Shown in pieces: positions 45,820 through 52,956 of a DNA stretch of 64,000 bases; position 1 is the stretch's first letter; each line of letters opens with the position of its first letter. A model generated the notes under the pieces. That model had not been told where the DNA came from and searched no databases. It worked only from the letters and a program-made list of their open reading frames with translations. The DNA comes from an uncultured Bacillota bacterium (GTDB lineage: Bacteria; Bacillota_I; Bacilli_A; RFN20; CAG-288): contig CASFYT010000017.1 in the NCBI GenBank assembly GCA_949299015.1, forward strand, positions 39,588 through 103,587, read 5' to 3'. The translations under genes were made by a program, and so were the position numbers.

Positions 45820-46580
45820 GGGCGGAAGAGCGCATCGATTCCTTCCTCAGCGAATTCAAGGAATTGGAGAAGGAACTGGTCCACATCAGCCGTCTGAAGG
45901 ATGACTACGTTTCCTTTTCCCGTGCGCTCAACCAGATCTATTACAATCGCCTTCATCCCATCATCGCTCAGCGTGACAACTACGATTTGCTCAAGACGGC
46001 GTCGGACCTGCGGAACATCCTCTCCCACGAGAACGACATCTGTGCACCGACGGAGGTCTTTCTTCGCAAGTTCCGCTGCCTTTGTCAGGCGATTTCCTCC
46101 CCTCTTTCGTGCTACGATGTCTGTACAAGGGACGTCGACGTCGGGCATGAGAGGACGAGGATCTTCGAAGCCCTGCGGCTGATGCAGGAGAAAGGCATCA
46201 CCCATCTTCCGATTCTTGACGCCACGGGAATCGTGGTGGGAGTCTTTTCCCGTTCCACCCTCTCGGATTGCCTCCTTTTCGGACAGAAGACCTCTTTTGA
46301 GGAGACCGACAGCATGGTCGACATCCGCGACGAGATCGGACTCTCCTGCCATTCCAACGAGTGCTTCTTCTTCGTCAGTCGCCGGATGAACGTGCTGACC
46401 GCCTTCCAGTTGATTCTGAAGAAGAAGGCACACGAGAAGGCGGTCGGCCTGCTTCTCGTGACGGAGAACGGGAAGCCCGACGAAAGGCTTTTGGGCGTCA
46501 TCACGATGACGGACCTCGCCAAGTACCAGCTGGCGGACATGTACGCTCCCAAAGCCAAAAAAAGCTCAGGAAGATCCTGA
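45816..46580 (+). CDS. HEPN-like helical domain plus tandem CBS domains
   Basis: A 254-residue cytoplasmic protein. Residues about 1-95 are helical and contain LLKTASDLRNILSHEN, with Arg66-x4-His71, the spacing of the HEPN RNase motif; this assignment is inference. Residues about 97-155 and 165-245 are two CBS modules (GITHLPILDATGIVVGVFS and LLGVITMTDLAKY), which usually bind adenine nucleotides and control a linked activity. The ATG overlaps the Mrp stop by four bases. The 3' end overlaps the terminator of the convergent tRNA gene. Confidence 0.85.
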   Translation: MRAEERIDSFLSEFKELEKELVHISRLKDDYVSFSRALNQIYYNRLHPIIAQRDNYDLLKTASDLRNILSHENDICAPTEVFLRKFRCLCQAISSPLSCYDVCTRDVDVGHERTRIFEALRLMQEKGITHLPILDATGIVVGVFSRSTLSDCLLFGQKTSFEETDSMVDIRDEIGLSCHSNECFFFVSRRMNVLTAFQLILKKKAHEKAVGLLLVTENGKPDERLLGVITMTDLAKYQLADMYAPKAKKSSGRS

Positions 46581-46582
46581 GC
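46557..46582 (-). terminator. Intrinsic terminator of the tRNA-Arg gene
   Basis: On the minus strand GCTCAGGA/TCCTGAGC (46575-46582 with 46564-46571) around TCT is followed by seven T residues. It lies inside the 3' end of the convergent CBS gene. Confidence 0.85.
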
Positions 46583-46594
46583 GAAAGGACGAGA

Positions 46595-46671
46595 TGGTGA
46601 CCCTGGAAGGATTTGAACCTTCGGCCCACAACTTAGAAGGCTGTTGCTCTATCCAACTGAGCTACAGGGCC
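46595..46671 (-). tRNA. tRNA-Arg (anticodon UCU)
   Basis: A 77-base cloverleaf on the minus strand. GGCCCTG pairs with CAGGGTC in the acceptor stem (one G-U pair), the D arm is GCTCAGTTGGATAGAGC, the anticodon loop CTTCTAA gives UCU (codon AGA), and the T loop is GTTCAAATC. CCA is encoded. It has its own promoter and terminator. Confidence 0.97.
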
Positions 46672-46687
46672 GGAAACCACAGCGTTT

Positions 46688-46716
46688 ATTTTATCGAAGC
46701 GGATGCGCCGATTCAA
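46688..46716 (-). promoter_or_regulatory. Promoter of the tRNA-Arg gene
   Basis: On the minus strand TTGAAT, a 17-base spacer and TAAAAT; transcription would start about ten bases before the mature tRNA. Confidence 0.82.
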
Positions 46717-46753
46717 GTGTGACGCGTCCGAGGTCGTTCAATGGAGGTGAAGG

Positions 46754-47734
46754 ATGGATTACAGGAAGCTCAGCCAGGAGTTCAAGCTCCTCGAGAAGAA
46801 GATCCGTGAGTATGAATCGATCGTCGTCTATCGACACGTTTCACCGGACTACGATGCCTTGGGCGCACAGATGGCGCTCGTGGAATGGATTCGGGAGCGT
46901 TATCCGAGGAAGGAGGTCCATTTTGTCGGCGACAGAAACGAGAACCTGATGCCGTCCCTCTTTCCCTATCCGGAAGAGCTGTCCGAAAGCGACTACCGGA
47001 AGGAACATCTCGCCATCGTGGTCGACGTCTCCAACCGTGGCCGCATCGCGATGAGCCATATCGATCTGGCGAAGGAAGTCATCAAGGTCGACCACCACAA
47101 TCCTCCCCTCCCCTCGGATGACTATGGCCACCTTTCCATCGTGCATCCGGACCGTCCGGCGGCCAGCGAGCTGATTGCCCTTTTCTTCCTTTCGCGCGGC
47201 TCGGCCTTCCGCACGGCGCGGCTCTCCCCGAAGGTCGCGTCCTATCTGTATTGCGGAATCGTCGGCGATACGGGAAGGTTTCAGTATCAGGATTGCGACG
47301 GTGCCACGCTTCGCATCGCCGGCGACCTGCTCGACTGCGGCGTCAACAAGGAAGAGATCTATCGGCGGATGTATCGTACCGACGAAAGGCGTCTCTCGAT
47401 CCTACGCTATTGTCTCTCGAACTACCATGTCACGGAGCAGGGGACGTGCTATTACGTCATCGACAGGGAGGCCTTGGAATCCCTCCATATGACGACGGGG
47501 GAGGGGAACCTCCACATCAACGTCTTTCGCGACATGGTCGGCGTCAAGGCGGTCGTTTCGGTCACCTATGACTCGGAGCACCAGGACTATCGCGTCTCCC
47601 TCCGTTCCGCCTCGACGGTCCTCTATCCGGCGATGAAGGAATTCCATGGCGGAGGACACGACTACTCCGCCGGATGCCATCTCTCATCCCTGGAGGATCT
47701 GCCTCGCCTGCTGAAGGCGGTCGACGCTCTCTGA
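46754..47734 (+). CDS. nrnA: DHH/DHHA1 phosphoesterase, NrnA-like
   Basis: A 326-residue phosphodiesterase of the NrnA type, which degrades nanoRNAs and dephosphorylates 3'-phosphoadenosine 5'-phosphate in Bacillota. Metal motifs are HVSPDYDALG, VVDVSNRGR, DHHNPP and GDTGRF; the DHHA1 substrate motif is EFHGGGHDYSAG. The ATG follows GGAGGTGAAGG. Its last 51 coding bases overlap the end of the convergent lipoprotein gene. Cyclic dinucleotide cleavage (GdpP type) is excluded by the lack of PAS and GGDEF domains. Confidence 0.93.
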   Translation: MDYRKLSQEFKLLEKKIREYESIVVYRHVSPDYDALGAQMALVEWIRERYPRKEVHFVGDRNENLMPSLFPYPEELSESDYRKEHLAIVVDVSNRGRIAMSHIDLAKEVIKVDHHNPPLPSDDYGHLSIVHPDRPAASELIALFFLSRGSAFRTARLSPKVASYLYCGIVGDTGRFQYQDCDGATLRIAGDLLDCGVNKEEIYRRMYRTDERRLSILRYCLSNYHVTEQGTCYYVIDREALESLHMTTGEGNLHINVFRDMVGVKAVVSVTYDSEHQDYRVSLRSASTVLYPAMKEFHGGGHDYSAGCHLSSLEDLPRLLKAVDAL

Positions 47735-48511
47735 GGTTTCGTCAAGGGTGATGTTCGCCCCTTTGCCGGTGACGAGGTCATAGACGAATCCGTCTTCCGT
47801 CCACCCTGTCAGGTCCCATCCATAGAGATTCGAATAGAGATCGCGCTCGGCGTCGCCGACGGCGAGCAGGCCATCCAGGTTCCAGTCCGTCGTCGCCTCG
47901 TACCATTCCGGCCGGAAGCAGGTTTCGACCGAGCGGACGAGGAGAAGGAAGCGGTTCTGGGGATCGGCGAGGAATTCCGGCAGTGGTTCGGTGACGGTCG
48001 AGGTGGGTTCGTCGAAGGAATAGGTCGGGTAGAAGTAGGTCGGACCCGTCGACGAGAAGGATGGATTCAGCACGGTGATGTCCTGTACGATGACATAATC
48101 GTCCAAGAAGGATTCCAGGTCCTGTCCTTCATCGAAGGAATATGATGCGATTTCTTTTCCATTATGAAAGATGAGAATCGATGTTTCCTCGATTCGACGG
48201 GAGATGGCATCGTTCAATGCTCCTGACGTGCAATAGGGGAACATCGCTTTCGTCTGCTGGAGGTAGAAGTCCATCGCAAGACTCGACAGGTCGCAGGTCC
48301 CACATCCGGGAACATAGACGTAGAGGGGGAAGGAGAGACGCGCCTCGATCATCGATCCGATTCGATCCGAGACGTCCAGACACTGATAGACGACGTCCTC
48401 GCCGATGGAGAGGGATGAGCTCGCGCATTGCGGAATCGGTATCTTTTCCTGCGGAAGGGACTCGCACGAAGCCAGGAGGAGGGGGATGGAAAGCAGAGGG
48501 GCGGCCTTCAT
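47684..48511 (-). CDS. Thioredoxin-fold lipoprotein, shorter of a pair
   Basis: A 275-residue lipoprotein: MKAAPLLSIPLLLASC carries the lipobox, Cys near residue 16. VYVPGCGTCDLSS (CxxC) and the following SILIFHNGKEIASYSF strand suggest a thioredoxin-like domain facing outward. The rest is acidic with no recognised domain. The ATG at 48511 overlaps the stop of the upstream lipoprotein (ATGA). A role in thiol-disulfide chemistry at the surface is inferred. Confidence 0.8.
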   Translation of the reverse strand: MKAAPLLSIPLLLASCESLPQEKIPIPQCASSSLSIGEDVVYQCLDVSDRIGSMIEARLSFPLYVYVPGCGTCDLSSLAMDFYLQQTKAMFPYCTSGALNDAISRRIEETSILIFHNGKEIASYSFDEGQDLESFLDDYVIVQDITVLNPSFSSTGPTYFYPTYSFDEPTSTVTEPLPEFLADPQNRFLLLVRSVETCFRPEWYEATTDWNLDGLLAVGDAERDLYSNLYGWDLTGWTEDGFVYDLVTGKGANITLDETSESVDRLQQARQILQG

Positions 48512-49620
48512 AGTTCCTCCTGCAGGTGTCTTCGGCATTGCTCCGCTTCGATCTTTTCGGCCTCTTCCTGAATCTCTTCCAGGGCTTTCCGGTAGCTGCC
48601 GCTGTCTCCATCGCGGACAACGGTCCGGCTGCGGAGCTCGAGGACTTCGGGATAGAAGGCCTGGCGGAAGGAGAGGGTGTTGTCGCTGTTGAGCGTCGGA
48701 AGGAGTTCGTTTCGATAGACGGACGTGCGGACGGGCGTTCCCTTTTCGTACGTGATCACCGTCGGGGCGACTCCGGCGACGTTTCCTTCGACATCGGTGA
48801 CCGGATAGGCATCGAGGCCAAAGCGGCGGCAGAAGTCGCTGAAGAGGCGTAGCCCCTCGCTCAGAAGCAGAGGGTCTTCCGATCTCTTCAGAAGGTAGTA
48901 GCCGTCGAGCTCATAGACGAGAAGCGGCGTTTCGCCCTCCCTTTCCTGAAGGTACGGGAACAGGATCCTTTCCTTGTACTCCTGACAATCCTGACAGCGT
49001 CTCCACGTGTAAAGGACGGTGACCTTCTCTTCCTCCTGGAGAATCCGCTCGAGACGGTCTGTCCCATAGCCAAGCGCGTCGATGGCCTCGGCCTTGTCGC
49101 AGACGTAGGTCCCCCAGGAAGTGGGCAGGAAGTCGTTGCCGATCTCGAGGCCATAGTCGAGAAAGACTGAGAGAAGCTCGTCTTCCAGCCTTCCTTCCGC
49201 ATAGCAACCGCTGTGGGCCTCGACGAGGCTGCCGTTGCGGTAGAAGAGGAAGGTCGGAGTTCCCGCAATCTGCGGATAGAGCCTGGCGTATTCCCCTCGC
49301 TCGTTGTCCGGTGAGGAATAGCATTCATAGTAATAGTTTGCGTCGACGGTATAGATAAGGTAATGGTGCTCTTCGATGAAGGGGACGAGTTCCTGGTACA
49401 TCTTGTCGCAGGCGGAGCATCGGCTTCGAGTCACGATGATCAACGCATCGTCAAAACGGGCGACGGAGTCGAGTTCCGTCGCCGACTGAATCTCGACGTA
49501 CGAATCCAGCTGCTCGTTCGTGTAGGCGAGGATTCTTCCAGGAATGGAATCCGAGAAGGATGTCTCGCAACTTGTGAGCAAGAGGGGAAGGGACGCCATC
49601 AGGATGTCTTTTCTTTTCAT
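48508..49620 (-). CDS. Lipoprotein with two thioredoxin-like domains
   Basis: A 370-residue lipoprotein: MKRKDILMASLPLLLTSC carries the lipobox. The first thioredoxin-like domain (about 40-170) has TRSRCSACDKMYQEL and a cis-Pro region IAGTPTFLFYRNG; the second (about 185-320) has TWRRCQDCQEYK and later VAPTVITY. Both CxxC sites thus have the CSAC and CQDC types. It is encoded 45 bases after ackA on the same strand and overlaps the second lipoprotein. Redox maintenance of exported proteins is inferred. Confidence 0.85.
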   Translation of the reverse strand: MKRKDILMASLPLLLTSCETSFSDSIPGRILAYTNEQLDSYVEIQSATELDSVARFDDALIIVTRSRCSACDKMYQELVPFIEEHHYLIYTVDANYYYECYSSPDNERGEYARLYPQIAGTPTFLFYRNGSLVEAHSGCYAEGRLEDELLSVFLDYGLEIGNDFLPTSWGTYVCDKAEAIDALGYGTDRLERILQEEEKVTVLYTWRRCQDCQEYKERILFPYLQEREGETPLLVYELDGYYLLKRSEDPLLLSEGLRLFSDFCRRFGLDAYPVTDVEGNVAGVAPTVITYEKGTPVRTSVYRNELLPTLNSDNTLSFRQAFYPEVLELRSRTVVRDGDSGSYRKALEEIQEEAEKIEAEQCRRHLQEEL

Positions 49621-49665
49621 TGGGCCTCCTTCCTCCTATTGCCTGCAACGCAGAAAAAGTTTCGG

Positions 49666-50922
49666 TCAAAGGCCGAGGATGCGGGCTGTATCCAGGGCGA
49701 TCATCAGCTCCTCGTCCGTCGGGATGACGACGACGGGGATCCGGCTGTCCTTTGCCGAGATGTAGCCCTCCTTGCCAAGGATCATCTCCTGGTTCTTTTC
49801 GTAGTCGATCTTGATGCCGAGCGCTTCGGAACAGTCGGCGAAAGAATCTTCCCGGTAGAGCGGAGCGTTTTCGAAGACGCCGGCGGAGCACACGATCATG
49901 TCGACGTGCCCGAGCTTGCCGTGATACATGCAGAGGTAGTCGGCAATCTTCTGGCAATACATCTCGACGGCCAAGGTGGAACGGATGTCCCCTCTTTCAT
50001 AGGCCTGCTCGACGTCGCGCGTATCGTTGGAGATGCCCGAGATGCCAAGGAGTCCGGATTGATGGTTGTAGATGTCGTAGATCTGGTCGGCCGACAGACC
50101 CGTGCACGTCATCAGATAAGGCATGATGGAGGGGTCGATGTCTCCCGTTCTTGTGCCCATCATGACGCCGGCCAAGGGCGTGAGGCCCATCGACGTGGCG
50201 ATGCACTCGCCATCCTTGACGGCACAGATCGAGGCGCCGGATCCGATGTGCAGGGTGATGATGTTGGTGTGCTCGCTTCCGGTCAGATATTCTTCGCGCG
50301 CAATGGTCGAGAGGTACTTGTGACTCGTTCCGTGGGCTCCGTAACGTCGGACAGAATACTTTTCATAATAGTCGAAGGGCAGGGGATAGAGATATTCCTT
50401 CGGCTTCATAGTCTGATGGAATGCGGTGTCGAAGACGGCGACCTGCCCGACGGAGGCGGGGAGGACCTTGCGAAACGCTTCGAAGCAGGTGATGTGGGCC
50501 GGATTATGGAGAGGGGCGAGAGGAATCAGGGAGCGGATCTTTTCTTCGGTCTCCTCGTCAAAGACGGCAGAGTCGCTGTAATACTTTCCGCCTTGAACGA
50601 TGCGGTGGCCGACGGCGGTGATCTCGTCGATGGATTGGATGACGCCGTGCTCCTTCATTCCGGACATGACCAGCTGGACGGCGTACTCGTGGTCTTGGAC
50701 GGGAAGGGTCGTCGTCTTTTTGAAGCCTCCCGGCTTCTTGATGGTGAAGATGGCGTCTTCGTGGCCGATTCGCTCGACGATTCCGGAGCAGAGGACGGTG
50801 AGATGCTTTGCCTTGTCACGGAGCTTCTTTTCCTGCAGGGCCTTGTCTTCCATGTCGTACAGTTTGAATTTGAGGGAAGACGAGCCGGCGTTGACGCACA
50901 TGATCTTATAAGTGGAAGCCAT
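49666..50922 (-). CDS. ackA: Acetate kinase
   Basis: Converts acetyl phosphate and ADP to acetate and ATP, the main energy step of acetate fermentation. The 418-residue protein has NAGSSSLKFKL, VFDTAFHQTM, RYGAHGTSHKYL and the HIGSGASICA and GTRTGDIDP blocks. No phosphotransacetylase gene is adjacent in the window. The ATG follows AAGGAG. Two thioredoxin-fold lipoprotein genes follow on the same strand without an obvious terminator. Confidence 0.97.
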   Translation of the reverse strand: MASTYKIMCVNAGSSSLKFKLYDMEDKALQEKKLRDKAKHLTVLCSGIVERIGHEDAIFTIKKPGGFKKTTTLPVQDHEYAVQLVMSGMKEHGVIQSIDEITAVGHRIVQGGKYYSDSAVFDEETEEKIRSLIPLAPLHNPAHITCFEAFRKVLPASVGQVAVFDTAFHQTMKPKEYLYPLPFDYYEKYSVRRYGAHGTSHKYLSTIAREEYLTGSEHTNIITLHIGSGASICAVKDGECIATSMGLTPLAGVMMGTRTGDIDPSIMPYLMTCTGLSADQIYDIYNHQSGLLGISGISNDTRDVEQAYERGDIRSTLAVEMYCQKIADYLCMYHGKLGHVDMIVCSAGVFENAPLYREDSFADCSEALGIKIDYEKNQEMILGKEGYISAKDSRIPVVVIPTDEELMIALDTARILGL

Positions 50923-50948
50923 ATGAATCTCCTTAAGAAACTGACAAT

Positions 50949-50977
50949 ATTCTATTCTTTTTTGTCGGCAACGTAAA
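50949..50977 (-). promoter_or_regulatory. Predicted ackA promoter
   Basis: On the minus strand TTTACG, a 17-base spacer and TAGAAT, about 25 bases before the ackA start. Confidence 0.5.
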
Positions 50978-50991
50978 CCATCTGAAAACCA

Positions 50992-51023
50992 TTGACCATT
51001 GATAAATGTCGTTATGATATAAT
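50992..51023 (+). promoter_or_regulatory. Predicted glgB promoter with extended -10
   Basis: TGATATAAT (extended -10, TATAAT at 51018-51023). TTGACC lies 20 bases upstream, longer than ideal, so the extended -10 probably matters most. Confidence 0.6.
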
Positions 51024-51050
51024 CGAGACATATCAACGGAGGCGAGATTC

Positions 51051-52943
51051 ATGCCCGATCGCACTTTTTTCGATCAATACCTTCTGGGTCATCTTCCTCA
51101 GGCCTATCAGTATTTTGGCGCTCATAAGGATGTCATGAACGGTCGAGAAGGCTTCTTGTTCCGCGTCTATGCACCGATGGCTCGCGATATTTCGATCATC
51201 GGCGACTTCAACGACTGGAACCCGGGACTGGGAAGGATGCAAAAGGTCGATGAACGCGGCCTCTTTGAGACGTTTGTCGCTGGCGCAAAGGAAGGACAGA
51301 GATACAAGATTCATCTCCTCGGCTGCGATGGCTTTTGGAAGGACAAGCACGATCCCTTTGCTTTCCGCGACCAGACGACTCCGGATGGGTACTCGATTCT
51401 CTACGACTATGGACGCATCCATTTGGACGATGAGGCATTTCTCAAGAGCCGCAATCGGTGTTTCAACAAGCCGGTTTCCATCTTCGAGTTCCATATGGGG
51501 ACGTTCCGAAGGAAGCCGGATGGCGGCCAATACAATTATTCCGAGCTGGCTGACGTCATGATTCCTTACCTGAAGGAAATAGGCTATACCCATGTGGAAG
51601 CTCTGCCAGTCCTTGCCTATCCCAACGATGCTTCCTGGGGCTATCAGTCCTTGGGATACTTTGCTGTCGATCGTCGTTGGGGAACACCGGATGATTTTGC
51701 CCAATTTGTAGAGAAGATGCATAAGAATGGAATCGGCGTCATCCTGGACTTTGTCCCCGTTCATTTCGCATTGGACGGCTTTGGATTGGAAAAGTTCGAT
51801 GGTTCCTGCGTCTATGAATACAGCAACGAACATGAATTCTCCCAGTGGGGAACGAAGAATTTCGACCTTGGAAAGGATCCGGTGCGCAGCTTCCTGATCA
51901 GTTCCGTCTTCTATTTTGCCGAGATTTTCCACGTCGATGGATTTCGCTTCGATGCCGTTTCCAACATCATCTATTGGGACGGAAATTCGGATAAGGGCGT
52001 GAACGTCGGAGCCGTCGAGTTCGTCAAGCGTGTCAATGGCTATATGCACACTCTTCATTCCGACATCATGATGATTGCAGAAGATTCCTCCGCTTTTGGC
52101 CATGTGACCAAAGGCGGTTTTGACGAGGGGCTGGGCTTTGATTACAAGTGGGACCTGGGCTGGATGAACGATACGCTCAAGTATTATGCCAAAGATCCCA
52201 TCTACCGGAAATATTGCCATAACCAGATTACCTTCTCCATGGCTTATTTCTACTCGGAGAATTTCGTTCTTCCGCTCAGCCATGACGAAGTCGTCCACAT
52301 GAAGGGGTCGATTCTCAACAAGATGTTTGGAAATTATGACGACAAGTTTGCCAACGTCCGAAATCTGTATGCCTATCAATTTGCCCATCCCGGGAAAAAG
52401 CTCAACTTCATGGGGAACGAAGTGGCGACTTTCGATGAATGGAAGGAATTCCAGCCGATTGCCTACGATATCGTCAATTACCCAAAGCACGCGGGAGTGC
52501 AGCGCCTCATCAAGGACCTCAATCATATCTACCGCAATACGAAGGCCTTCTACGACGAGGAATACAATCCTTTGCACTTCAGCTGGATCATGGCGGACAA
52601 CGCCGACCAAAGCGTCTATGTCTTCAAGAGGGAAAGCGATTTGGAATGCATCGTATGCATCTTCAACATGACGCCGAACTTCTATTGGGACTACGAACTT
52701 GGCGTTCCGTATGAAGGAGTCTATGAGGAAATCCTGAATACGGATCGTGGCATCTATGGGGGATGGAACCAATATAATCCGAATCCCATTTCCACCCACG
52801 GGAAGGGAATCCACAATCAAAACCACAAGATCACGTTGAAGATTCCTTCTTTTGGTGCAATTTATTTGCGTTACGACAAAAAACAGCTGAATTCGGAAGA
52901 GAGGACGGACGACGAGGAAAGGCTTGTGGAAAGGCAAGCATAG
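51051..52943 (+). CDS. glgB: 1,4-alpha-glucan branching enzyme
   Basis: Introduces alpha-1,6 branches into glycogen. The 630-residue GH13 enzyme has a CBM48 N-terminal domain (VYAPMARDISIIGDFNDWN), then the barrel with DFVPVHF, the nucleophile in GFRFDAV (Asp near 301), the acid Glu in MIAEDSS (near 344) and the third carboxylate in LSHDEV (near 412). It is followed by glgP in the same operon. No glgC, glgD or glgA is in the window. Confidence 0.96.
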   Translation: MPDRTFFDQYLLGHLPQAYQYFGAHKDVMNGREGFLFRVYAPMARDISIIGDFNDWNPGLGRMQKVDERGLFETFVAGAKEGQRYKIHLLGCDGFWKDKHDPFAFRDQTTPDGYSILYDYGRIHLDDEAFLKSRNRCFNKPVSIFEFHMGTFRRKPDGGQYNYSELADVMIPYLKEIGYTHVEALPVLAYPNDASWGYQSLGYFAVDRRWGTPDDFAQFVEKMHKNGIGVILDFVPVHFALDGFGLEKFDGSCVYEYSNEHEFSQWGTKNFDLGKDPVRSFLISSVFYFAEIFHVDGFRFDAVSNIIYWDGNSDKGVNVGAVEFVKRVNGYMHTLHSDIMMIAEDSSAFGHVTKGGFDEGLGFDYKWDLGWMNDTLKYYAKDPIYRKYCHNQITFSMAYFYSENFVLPLSHDEVVHMKGSILNKMFGNYDDKFANVRNLYAYQFAHPGKKLNFMGNEVATFDEWKEFQPIAYDIVNYPKHAGVQRLIKDLNHIYRNTKAFYDEEYNPLHFSWIMADNADQSVYVFKRESDLECIVCIFNMTPNFYWDYELGVPYEGVYEEILNTDRGIYGGWNQYNPNPISTHGKGIHNQNHKITLKIPSFGAIYLRYDKKQLNSEERTDDEERLVERQA

Positions 52944-52956
52944 AAAGGAAAGCAAC

